DNA of 27,934 nt, taken from the NCBI GenBank assembly GCA_035513215.1, contig DATKCK010000082.1, forward strand, positions 1 to 27,934, read 5' to 3'. Shown in pieces: positions 1 through 6,990 of this stretch (its first letter is position 1; each line of letters starts with the position of its first letter). A program made the translations under genes and the position numbers. Below the pieces are notes generated by a model. It saw only the letters and a list, made by a program, of their open reading frames with translations. It was not told the DNA's origin and did not search any database. Source of the DNA: DATCZB01 sp035513215. GTDB lineage: Bacteria; Pseudomonadota; Gammaproteobacteria; Steroidobacterales; Rariloculaceae.

Positions 1-237
1 TTGAACGAATTGACGATGACGCAGGAGCTGATCGCCAACATGCTCGGCGTGCGGCGTGAAGGCGTCACAGAGGCGGCAGGGCGGCTGCAGGATGCCGGAA
101 TCATCGCCTACAAGCGGGGCAAGATTACCGTGCTCGACAGGTCGGCACTGGAACGGCGCGTGTGTGAGTGCTATCTGGTCGTAAAGCAGGAGTTCGAGCG
201 ACTGCTGCCCGATAGCCCGACGCTGATGTCGCGATAG
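1..237 (+). CDS. Crp/Fnr-family transcriptional regulator, C-terminal part (5' truncated by window edge)
   Basis: The reading frame is open from base 1 to a TAG at 235-237, so this is the C-terminal end of a gene that begins outside the window; the TTG at base 1 need not be its start. The visible 78 residues are a winged-helix DNA-binding domain of the Crp/Fnr type. The segment TQELIANMLGVRREGVTEAA is the helix-turn-helix, and the wing follows with KRGKITVLDRSALE. It is clearly paralogous to the regulator at 285-992: both share the pattern ELxAxMLGVRRxGVTxAAGxLQ, then RGxITxxDRxxLE and a CxCY ending. The two genes converge with 47 bases between them. The effector domain lies outside the window, so the signal sensed cannot be judged. 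Confidence 0.8.
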   Translation: MNELTMTQELIANMLGVRREGVTEAAGRLQDAGIIAYKRGKITVLDRSALERRVCECYLVVKQEFERLLPDSPTLMSR

Positions 238-284
238 GCATTGCGTCGGCGACGCTCTGCGGGCGCGTCGGCGAGCCGGTGCTG

Positions 285-992
285 TCAGGCTTCCTTCGAG
301 AGGATGCGTTCGTAGATGTCCCTTCCGGCCCGGTAGCAGCCGCAAGAGGCGGCCTCGAGGCCCGCGCGGTCGATGATCGTGATATCGCCGCGGTTGTACC
401 TGAGCAACTTTCGCGCCTGCAGCAGGCCCGCAGCCTTCGTGACTCCCACACGGCGGACGCCAAGCATTTGCGCGAGTAGCTCATGCGTGATGCGCAGCTC
501 GTTCGAGCTCGTACGGTCGTGAGTCATCAGCAGCCATCGGGCGAGCCGCGCATCCAGCAAGTGGCGGCTCAGACACGCGGCGGCCTGGGACAATTGGGCC
601 ATGAGCACGTAGATATATCGATGCGTCATTCGTCGCAAAGCCGGGCTTGCGCTGAGCTCGCTGCGGAACTTCGGGACGCCGATCCGCAACGACCGGCCGG
701 CGCCCTGAACCAAAGCGTCCAGCGCAGCGGTATTGACCCCAAGCGCCACGCCGACGCCGAGCATGCCCTCGTAGCCGACCAGACCCACTTCCAGGCTCAT
801 GCGGCCGTCCACCGGAGTCAGCTTGGAAATGAAGCCGTCCACGGGAAAGTAGACATGTCGAATGCGATCGCCGCGCGCGCAAAGCACGTCGCCGAAGGCG
901 AGATCGACGTTATCGCAGCTCGCCAGCAGGCGTTTCCTTGATGCGTGCGGCAGATCGGCGATGAGGCGATTTGCCTGGTGCGCCCGGTTCAT
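285..992 (-). CDS. Crp/Fnr-family transcriptional regulator
   Basis: A 235-residue regulator with a cyclic-nucleotide-binding-like beta-roll at about residues 10-110, a long dimerisation helix at about 115-145, and a C-terminal helix-turn-helix at about 168-192 (HELLAQMLGVRRVGVTKAAG). The N-terminal cysteine cluster needed for an Fnr-type iron-sulfur sensor is absent, so it is not a classical oxygen-sensing Fnr; the ligand is unknown. I chose the ATG at 992 because the reading frame upstream (to 1088) has arginine-rich composition unlike the family. A GTG six codons upstream of that ATG is an alternative, and no strong ribosome-binding site decides between them. The gene lies 144 bases downstream of the cytochrome oxidase operon on the same strand, so it could be its regulator, but that is inference from position only. 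Confidence 0.8.
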   Translation of the reverse strand: MNRAHQANRLIADLPHASRKRLLASCDNVDLAFGDVLCARGDRIRHVYFPVDGFISKLTPVDGRMSLEVGLVGYEGMLGVGVALGVNTAALDALVQGAGRSLRIGVPKFRSELSASPALRRMTHRYIYVLMAQLSQAAACLSRHLLDARLARWLLMTHDRTSSNELRITHELLAQMLGVRRVGVTKAAGLLQARKLLRYNRGDITIIDRAGLEAASCGCYRAGRDIYERILSKEA

Positions 993-1136
993 ACATGCAT
1001 TGTCCACATCGCGGCGAGCCCGTCTGTGCCTAAGCGAACACAGGGCGTTTTGGACGTGATTGGCCGCCGACGACCAGGCGCCGTTCAAAGGGGCCGCGCT
1101 CCCCGCGAGGTCTAGCGAGAGAGAGCTGACCCCGAT

Positions 1137-1430
1137 TTAGCGGTGATGCTCGTCCGAGTCGTGGTGTTTCGGTTTGGGCAGGCCTTCGTTGCCGCGCAAC
1201 CAGATCAACGCACCGTAGACCAACAGCAGCACGGCCACGGTGGCGAGCGGCAACGGCGGTAGCCAGAGGGGAATGTCTTCCATACCAGTCACATAAGGTC
1301 TAACGAAATAGGACAAAAGCCACGCCAGCAGCACGCCGATCAGGATGCCGAAAGCGAGGCCGATATCCCGTTTCCAGATACCGGCCCAGATCAGGCAGCA
1401 GACGGCGACACCGGCGAGCCACCACAACAT
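1137..1430 (-). CDS. Small three-helix membrane protein, last gene of the cytochrome oxidase operon
   Basis: A 97-residue protein with three predicted membrane segments (about residues 2-19, 23-44 and 56-77) and a hydrophilic, histidine-rich tail (PKPKHHDSDEHHR). I do not recognise a named family. The start ATG lies two bases after the subunit IV stop, so it is almost certainly co-transcribed with the oxidase genes. Its position suggests an accessory or assembly component of the oxidase, similar to the small uncharacterised membrane proteins often found at the end of such operons. The histidine-rich tail could bind metal, but no recognised copper-chaperone motif is present. Function is unassigned. 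Confidence 0.7.
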   Translation of the reverse strand: MLWWLAGVAVCCLIWAGIWKRDIGLAFGILIGVLLAWLLSYFVRPYVTGMEDIPLWLPPLPLATVAVLLLVYGALIWLRGNEGLPKPKHHDSDEHHR

Positions 1431-1432
1431 GA

Positions 1433-1774
1433 TCAGTGATGCTCCAGCCCTACGGGCTCGGGCGGCGCGGTGAACGAGTCGACGCGCGTCGCCTCCGTGT
1501 AATCGCCTTCATAGACCATGAAGCCGATCAGGAATAGCAGGAGCACGGGCGGCCCGAGGATGGCCCAGATCAGCGCGACGCGCTCCCAGGCCATGTGCAT
1601 GAAGATCGCGATGATGAAGCCGGCCTTGAGGACCATCAAGAGCAGAATGAGTCCCCAGCGGACGAGCCCTTCCGGAAGGAAATCGGTCCCGTAAGAGAAA
1701 GCGCTGAACAGAAACAGCAGGCCCCAGATCCAGAAGTAGATCGAAAGCGGGTGTTGTTGTCCTTCGGTTGCCAT
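1433..1774 (-). CDS. Cytochrome c oxidase subunit IV (prokaryotic COX4 family)
   Basis: A 113-residue protein with three membrane segments at about residues 11-28, 37-60 and 67-87. The second helix carries the family hallmark KAGFIIAIFMHM (residues 50-61), typical of the small prokaryotic subunit IV / CyoD-like proteins that stabilise haem-copper oxidases in the inner membrane. The length matches the family (about 90-115). It begins 12 bases after the subunit III gene ends and is followed two bases later by the small membrane protein. The subunit is not catalytic; it usually helps assembly or binding of CuB by subunit I. Assignment rests on helix pattern, motif and operon context. Confidence 0.82.
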   Translation of the reverse strand: MATEGQQHPLSIYFWIWGLLFLFSAFSYGTDFLPEGLVRWGLILLLMVLKAGFIIAIFMHMAWERVALIWAILGPPVLLLFLIGFMVYEGDYTEATRVDSFTAPPEPVGLEHH

Positions 1775-1786
1775 GAGCCTTGAGCC

Positions 1787-2473
1787 TCACCAGAGATAGA
1801 AGAAAGCGAAGATGAATACCCAGACGAGATCGACGAAGTGCCAGTACAGTCCCACGATCTCGACGATCTCGTAATTGCCCTTGCGCTCCGGTTTCTCGTA
1901 ATAGCCCGTGATGACGCGGCGCGCCACGATGAAGAGGTAAATGACGCCGGCCGAGACGTGCAGCCCGTGAAAGCCCGTGATCATGAAGAACGCGGCGCCG
2001 AACTGCTCGGCGCCGAAGGGGTTTTCCCAGGGCCTGACGCCTTCCTCGATGAGCTTGGTCCACTCGAAGGCCTGCATGCCGACGAAGATGGCGCCGAAGG
2101 CCGCCGTGATCAGCATCAGCGATGCTGCCCGAGCCCGGTCGCCGCGATAGCCGTAGTTGACGGCCATCGCCATCGTGCCGCTCGAGGTGATCAGCACGAA
2201 GGTCATGATCGCGATCAGGATCAGCGGCATGTCGATGCCGAAGATCGTCAGCGCAAAGACTTCGCTTGCGTTCGGCCAGGCGGCCGCCGTCGAGATGCGG
2301 TCGTGACCGTAACCGACGAGAAAGGACGTGAAGATGAACGTGTCGCTGAGCAGGAAGATCCACATCATGGCCTTGCCCCACGGCACTTGGAACGTCTGCT
2401 TGTCGGCCGACCAGTCGGTGACTATCGAATCCCAGTGTTTCTTGTCGGCGGCGGCCGTGCCTTGTTGTGCCAT
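1787..2473 (-). CDS. ctaE: Cytochrome c oxidase subunit III
   Basis: A 228-residue polytopic membrane protein of the COX3 family. It shows the typical features GFHGLHVSAGVIYLF (about residues 165-180) and a final helix YWHFVDLVWVFIFAFFYLW that ends the protein exactly as in other subunits III. Subunit III surrounds the oxygen and proton entry side of subunit I and does not carry metal. The length is on the short side for the family, with the first helix pair apparently missing, as is common in bacterial oxidases. It is the better match of the two adjacent subunit III-like genes and probably the canonical one. It follows the upstream paralogue by 21 bases. Confidence 0.88.
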   Translation of the reverse strand: MAQQGTAAADKKHWDSIVTDWSADKQTFQVPWGKAMMWIFLLSDTFIFTSFLVGYGHDRISTAAAWPNASEVFALTIFGIDMPLILIAIMTFVLITSSGTMAMAVNYGYRGDRARAASLMLITAAFGAIFVGMQAFEWTKLIEEGVRPWENPFGAEQFGAAFFMITGFHGLHVSAGVIYLFIVARRVITGYYEKPERKGNYEIVEIVGLYWHFVDLVWVFIFAFFYLW

Positions 2474-2494
2474 GGGTCGGAACTTCCTCGAATC

Positions 2495-3202
2495 TCAGGT
2501 AGACAACAGCATTGCGAACACGATGAGCCAGATCAGCAGCAAGTAGTGCCAGTAGGTCGCGCAGAGCGCAACGCTTTGCCTCAGGGCTGCCACTTCGTGA
2601 AGCTCGGCCTTTTCGAGACCGCGGCGAATCCTCGATGCCGCGCGACTCCAGGCGACGAGTCCGCCGACGAGATGCAGGCCGTGCACGGCCGTCAGCAGGA
2701 CGAAAAACGCAAACGCCGGGCTCGATACGCCATAGTTGCCCGTCGCGTAGAGCTCGCGCCAGGCGAAGATCTGGCCGACGAGAAAGGCCATCGTCAGAAG
2801 GCCCGCGGCGTTGAAGTAGCGCCGCATCCCGGCGCGGCCGCGGCCCGAAGAGCCGAAGCCGTGGGCGAGCTGTATCGCAATGCTGGCGAGGATCAGCAGG
2901 ATTGTGTTGACCCAGAGAATGGCCGGCTCGTCGAGCGCGACCCAGCCGTGCATGTGCCCGGCCGCGATGCCGCCGTGGGTCGTGTCCATGCGCATGAAAT
3001 AGGCGCCGATGAATACGGCGAAGACGCTCGTCACGACGCCGAGAAACGCCCAGAGCCCGACCTTGGGCGCCGATGAGGTCAGCCCGTCCTGGCTCCCTTC
3101 GAGGATGCCGTGCTGGGTCCAGGGCTTCTCCTGGAGCCGCCGGATCAGCAGGAAGGCGACGACCATGGCGAAGCACATAGCGAAGAAAAGCAGCGTGAAC
3201 AT
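2495..3202 (-). CDS. Second, divergent cytochrome c oxidase subunit III-like protein
   Basis: A 235-residue protein with about six membrane segments. It is recognisable as a haem-copper oxidase subunit III by PKVGLWAFLGVVTSVFAVFI (about residues 46-65), EPAILWVNTILLILASIAIQ, and AVHGLHLVGGLVAW followed by a terminal helix beginning YWHYLLLIWLIVF. It starts 10 bases after the subunit I stop. Together with the next gene (1787-2473) it gives two consecutive subunit III-family proteins in one operon. The sequences differ strongly, so this is an old duplication or a split of roles rather than a recent copy. It may correspond to the first helices plus a diverged bundle, or may form an alternative oxidase complex. 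Confidence 0.82.
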   Translation of the reverse strand: MFTLLFFAMCFAMVVAFLLIRRLQEKPWTQHGILEGSQDGLTSSAPKVGLWAFLGVVTSVFAVFIGAYFMRMDTTHGGIAAGHMHGWVALDEPAILWVNTILLILASIAIQLAHGFGSSGRGRAGMRRYFNAAGLLTMAFLVGQIFAWRELYATGNYGVSSPAFAFFVLLTAVHGLHLVGGLVAWSRAASRIRRGLEKAELHEVAALRQSVALCATYWHYLLLIWLIVFAMLLST

Positions 3203-3212
3203 GGTTGCGCCC

Positions 3213-4961
3213 CTAAGCCCCTACGCTGGCCTCGCCGGGCTTGATCGGATGATTCTGTGGGATGTAATCCCCATCGTCGCCGGGCACGCTGTAATCGTAG
3301 GCCCAGCGATGCACCTCGGGAAGCTCCGGCCCCCAGTTGCCGTGCTTCGGCGGCGTGTCGGGCGTCTGCCACTCGAGCGTCGTCGCGCGCCAGGGATTCG
3401 GGCCCGAGTCCTTGCCCTTCCACATACTGTAGAAAATGTTGATGAAGAAGATGACCTGTGCCACCGCGACGAAAATCGCGGCAATCGTGATGCCCTCATT
3501 GGCGATGGCGGCGCTTTCCGGAATGAAGTCCGTGTCGCCGTAGGCATAGTAACGGCGCGGCATGCCGAGAATGCCGACGTAATGCATCGGCAGGTAGATC
3601 GCGTAGGTGCCGAGGAACGTCATCCAGAAGTGGATCGTGCCGAGCGTCTTGTTCGGCATCTTGCCCGTCATCTTCGGGAACCAGTGATAGATCGCGCCGA
3701 ACAGCACCATGATCGGCGATACGCCCATGACCATGTGGAAATGACCGACCACGAAATAGGTATCCGACAGCGGCAGGTCGACCGTCACGTTGCCGAGAAA
3801 GAGGCCGGTCAAACCGCCGTGGACGAACGTGAAGATGAAGCCCGTGGCCCACAGCATCGGCAGGTTGAAATGCAGGTCGCCGCGCCAGAGCGTCAGTACC
3901 CAGTTGTAGACTTTGATCGCCGTTGGCACGGCGATGATCAGTGTCGTCGTCGCGAAGAAGAACCCGAAATACGGGTTCATGCCGCTGACATACATATGGT
4001 GCGCCCAGACGACGAATGACAGCGCGCCGATTGCGATGATGGCCCAGACCATCATGCGATAGCCGAAGATGTTCTTGCGCGCGTGCGTGCTCAGAAGATC
4101 CGATACGAGGCCGAAGGCCGGCAGGGCGACGATATAGACCTCGGGGTGCCCGAAGAACCAGAAAAGATGCTGGAACAGAATCGGGCTGCCTCCCTGCGTG
4201 TCGAGCGCCTCGCCCATCGACAGCAGCGACGGCATGAAGAAGCTTGTGTCGATCGCGCGGTCGAGCAGCATCATGATGGCGGCCACGAGCAGCGCCGGAA
4301 ACGCGAGCAGGCCGAGAATCGTCGCGACGAAGATGCCCCAGACCGACAGCGGCAGGCGCATCAGCGTCATGCCGCGGCAGCGCGCCTGGAGCACGGTCGT
4401 GACGTAGTTCAAGCCCCCCATCGTGAACGCGACGATGAAGACCGCGAGCGACAGCAGCATGAGAACGATGCCCCAGTCGACCCCTGGCGTTCCCTGGAGA
4501 ATCGCCTGCGGCGGATAGAGCGTCCAGCCGGCTCCCGTAGGGCCGCCGGGCACGAAGAAGCTGATGCACAGAATGATGCAGGCGACCAGGAATACCCAGA
4601 AGCTCAGCATGTTCATGTACGGGAACACCATGTCCCTGGCACCGCACATGAGCGGAATCAGATAGTTGCCGAAGCCACCGAGAAAGAGAGCGGTCAGGAG
4701 ATAGATGACCATGATCATGCCGTGCATGGTCACGTACTGGTAGTACTCGTACGGCGTGATGTTGAAGGTGTCGGGAAAGCCGATCTGAAGCCGCATCAAG
4801 AGCGACAGGGCAAGCGCGATGACGCCCATCGCGATTGCGGTCCCGCCGTACTGGATCGCGATGACCTTGTGGTCCTGGCTCCAGACGTATTTGGTGATGA
4901 ACGTATCCGGGTCGTGCAGATGCTGCTCGTGGTCCCGGTCGGCGATTGCAACGTATGCCAT
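3213..4961 (-). CDS. ctaD: Cytochrome c oxidase subunit I, A1-type aa3 oxidase
   Basis: A 582-residue catalytic subunit that reduces oxygen to water and pumps protons across the inner membrane. All metal ligands are visible: His80 and His409 for low-spin haem a, His407 for haem a3, and His272, His321 and His322 for CuB. The motif GHPEVY (271-276) places the D-channel glutamate at 274 and the cross-linking tyrosine at 276, which defines the A1 type. The K-channel lysine is Lys350 in PTAIKVYNW. The D-channel entry region GNYLIPLMCGARDMVFP is also kept. The length is slightly above the family norm (about 530-560), through an extended C-terminus. It follows subunit II by 32 bases and is followed by subunit III genes. 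No haem a synthesis (ctaA/ctaB) or CuB assembly (ctaG, sco) gene occurs in the window. Confidence 0.96.
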   Translation of the reverse strand: MAYVAIADRDHEQHLHDPDTFITKYVWSQDHKVIAIQYGGTAIAMGVIALALSLLMRLQIGFPDTFNITPYEYYQYVTMHGMIMVIYLLTALFLGGFGNYLIPLMCGARDMVFPYMNMLSFWVFLVACIILCISFFVPGGPTGAGWTLYPPQAILQGTPGVDWGIVLMLLSLAVFIVAFTMGGLNYVTTVLQARCRGMTLMRLPLSVWGIFVATILGLLAFPALLVAAIMMLLDRAIDTSFFMPSLLSMGEALDTQGGSPILFQHLFWFFGHPEVYIVALPAFGLVSDLLSTHARKNIFGYRMMVWAIIAIGALSFVVWAHHMYVSGMNPYFGFFFATTTLIIAVPTAIKVYNWVLTLWRGDLHFNLPMLWATGFIFTFVHGGLTGLFLGNVTVDLPLSDTYFVVGHFHMVMGVSPIMVLFGAIYHWFPKMTGKMPNKTLGTIHFWMTFLGTYAIYLPMHYVGILGMPRRYYAYGDTDFIPESAAIANEGITIAAIFVAVAQVIFFINIFYSMWKGKDSGPNPWRATTLEWQTPDTPPKHGNWGPELPEVHRWAYDYSVPGDDGDYIPQNHPIKPGEASVGA

Positions 4962-4993
4962 TCTCGAACTTCCTCCCGAATTCCTGAGATCGT

Positions 4994-6361
4994 CTACGGC
5001 AGCGTATTGATGTACGCGATGACGTCGCTGATTGCGGCTTCGTCTTTGAGCAGCACGGCCATCAGGTTCATCTGGTCGCCGTAGATGTCGTCGGGATGCC
5101 CGCCGCGGCGCGCAGCCGGATCGGGTTCCTTGAATTTCATCAGCTGGCGGTGCAGAGACCAGTCGCTCATGCCGGCGAGCCTGGGCGCATTGGCGTTCCA
5201 GCTGCCCTGACCTTCGTCGCCGTGACAGAGCGCGCAGGTCTGATACAGCCCGCGGCCGCGGTCGACATCGCCGACGATCGTCGTCTCGGCCGGCTCGTCG
5301 GGGAACGTCCCGATATAGGCGATGACGTCCTCGATGACGCCCGGAGTCGTCATGACGGCGGCCATCGCCGCCATCTGCACGGCGATGTTGTCTTCCGTGC
5401 CGCGCCGCCCGCTCTGGTAATTCGCGATCTGGCGGCGAATGTACCAGGGCTCCTGGCCGGCCAGCTTCGGGGCGTTCATCGCCTGGTTTCCCTGGCCCTC
5501 GGCGCCGTGACAGGCGAGGCAGACGGCATAGGTCGTCGCGCCGCGCGTGGGGTTGCCGACGGGCCTATCCTGAGTCTCGGCAAAGGTCGGCTGCGCGTCG
5601 AGCCAGGTTTCGAAAGCATCCCGGGATTGGACGACGACCTTACTGCGCATGGCGAAATGCCCGATCCCGCAGAGCTCCTCGCAAAGCACCTCGTAGGTTC
5701 CCTCGACCGTCGGCCTGAACCATTGATATGTGACCATCCCGGGCACGAGATCCATCTTCACGCGGAACTGCGGGACGGTGAAGTTGTGCAGCACGTCGCT
5801 CGAGCGCAGCAGCATATGCGTATCCTGATCGAGCGGCAGATGCACGATCGGCTGCGTGACGACGATGTCGTCTTCACCGGCAGGGTCCGAGGGATCGACG
5901 CCGAGGGGATTGTCGACCGTCATCTGACGGACATCGGTGTTGCCGAACTGCCCGTCCTCGCCCGGGAAGCGATAGCTCCAGTGCCACTGCTTGCCCACGG
6001 CTTCGACCTGCATCGCGCCCTCGGGCACGCGCACGAAGTCACCCCAGGCGATGAGCCCGGGCGCGAGCATCGCGGCGACGCCGATGGATGTGAAGATGGT
6101 CAGCCCGATTTCGAGCTTGTGGCTCTCGGGCTCGTAGTGGGCCTTGTGTCCGGGCCGGTGGCGGAACTTGACGACGCAGTAGGCCGTGAACAGGTTGACG
6201 GCGACGAAGACGAATCCGCAGACCCAGAACGTGATATCGACCGTCAGGTCGATCAGATCCCAGTTCGAGGCGATCTCGGTGAAGTACCAGGGGCTCAGAA
6301 AGTGATAGACCAGCGAGCCGACGACCAGCACAACAAGCACGACGGCCAAAGCTACAGCCAT
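4994..6361 (-). CDS. coxB: Cytochrome c oxidase subunit II with two fused cytochrome c domains
   Basis: A 455-residue protein, much longer than a plain subunit II (about 220-300). Membrane helices are seen at about residues 3-22, 43-65 and 87-106. The periplasmic cupredoxin domain holds the CuA site: His192, then CEELCGIGH with Cys227, Glu229, Cys231 and His235, and Met238. The KQWHWSY segment (124-130) is the aromatic electron-entry patch. Two c-type haem domains follow, with CLACH at 281-285 and CALCH at 376-380. Electrons can therefore pass haem c to haem c to CuA to subunit I within one complex. It opens the oxidase operon. Its ribosome-binding site (GGGGAAAGG, just upstream of the ATG at 6361) lies in a tandem duplication (6363-6403). 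Confidence 0.95.
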   Translation of the reverse strand: MAVALAVVLVVLVVGSLVYHFLSPWYFTEIASNWDLIDLTVDITFWVCGFVFVAVNLFTAYCVVKFRHRPGHKAHYEPESHKLEIGLTIFTSIGVAAMLAPGLIAWGDFVRVPEGAMQVEAVGKQWHWSYRFPGEDGQFGNTDVRQMTVDNPLGVDPSDPAGEDDIVVTQPIVHLPLDQDTHMLLRSSDVLHNFTVPQFRVKMDLVPGMVTYQWFRPTVEGTYEVLCEELCGIGHFAMRSKVVVQSRDAFETWLDAQPTFAETQDRPVGNPTRGATTYAVCLACHGAEGQGNQAMNAPKLAGQEPWYIRRQIANYQSGRRGTEDNIAVQMAAMAAVMTTPGVIEDVIAYIGTFPDEPAETTIVGDVDRGRGLYQTCALCHGDEGQGSWNANAPRLAGMSDWSLHRQLMKFKEPDPAARRGGHPDDIYGDQMNLMAVLLKDEAAISDVIAYINTLP

Positions 6362-6362
6362 A

Positions 6363-6403
6363 AAACCTTTCCCCAGATTCCCGAAACCTTCCCCAGATTC
6401 CCG
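6363..6403 (-). repeat. Tandem duplication of about 20 bp containing the coxB Shine-Dalgarno
   Basis: Two adjacent copies of nearly the same unit are seen, at 6363-6383 (21 bases) and 6384-6403 (20 bases). They differ only by one extra T in the copy next to the gene on the plus strand. On the coding (minus) strand each unit reads CGGGAATCTGGGGAA(A)GG, so each carries a purine-rich stretch that resembles a ribosome-binding site. The proximal copy supplies the likely site of coxB. Confidence 0.8.
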
Positions 6404-6443
6404 ACGGTCGACCCCGCGACCGCCGTCTCGTTAGCGCGTTATT

Positions 6444-6893
6444 TTATTCGACGATCAGTTTGCCCTTCATCAGGACATAGTGCGCCGGGAAGCTGCAGAA
6501 ATAGGTGTAGTCTGCACCCGGCTCGAGCTCCGACGGATCGAAGCTGATCGAAGTTTCCTCGCCGCCGCCGATCAGAGCCGTAGCGGCTAGCACTCTCTGA
6601 TCTCCCGGAGGCACGTATTCGTTGTCCGCGCCCGCGGCCTGTCCTGCCTGCGCCACGGCCTGGTAGTCGGGCGTCGTGGTCAGTACCCAGTTGTGGCCCA
6701 TGATGTTCTCGGCCAGCGTGCCGACGTGCTTTAGCGTCAGCGTGAACGACTCGCAGCTCGAGCTGACCCTGATCTCGCTCAGGTTGAACTGGAGCGCGTC
6801 GTTGCCCTCGATCGTAGCGGCGCAGTCCTGCGACCAGGCGGGGCCAGCGACAGCGAAGCTCGCAATCAGAGCCGTACCCAAGATCCATCTCAT
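6444..6893 (-). CDS. azu: Azurin, type I blue copper protein
   Basis: A 149-residue precursor with a Sec signal peptide (about residues 1-21, ending AWS) and a mature protein of 128 residues, exactly the length of Pseudomonas azurin. Numbering shifts by 21, and every copper ligand aligns: His67 (azurin His46, in MGHNWVL), Cys133 (Cys112), His138 (His117) and Met142 (Met121). The structural disulfide is also kept as Cys24-Cys47 (Cys3-Cys26). Azurin is a soluble periplasmic one-electron carrier. It sits 82 bases upstream of the subunit II gene on the same strand, which suggests it donates electrons to this oxidase, probably through the fused haem c domains. A purine-rich ribosome-binding site (AAAAAGGA) lies about ten bases before the ATG. 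Confidence 0.96.
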   Translation of the reverse strand: MRWILGTALIASFAVAGPAWSQDCAATIEGNDALQFNLSEIRVSSSCESFTLTLKHVGTLAENIMGHNWVLTTTPDYQAVAQAGQAAGADNEYVPPGDQRVLAATALIGGGEETSISFDPSELEPGADYTYFCSFPAHYVLMKGKLIVE

Positions 6894-6990
6894 AGCGTCA
6901 TGTCCTTTTTAATACGGCGACTGCACCGCTCTCAGCCTGTGAATGTTAGCAAATCGGGGCCTTCCGGGTAATCCGAAATCGCCGCGGCGC

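Noticed and set aside
238..284. GCGTC/GACGC hairpin between the two convergent regulators as a terminator
   Set aside because: Stem of five pairs and no T run on either strand.
285..992. Oxygen-sensing Fnr assignment for the Crp/Fnr-type regulator
   Set aside because: No N-terminal four-cysteine arrangement is visible, so iron-sulfur based sensing is not supported.
1509..3176. 555-codon open frame on the minus strand across the oxidase subunit III and IV genes
   Set aside because: Arginine/histidine-rich shadow of three well-supported genes in another frame; typical of high-GC coding DNA.
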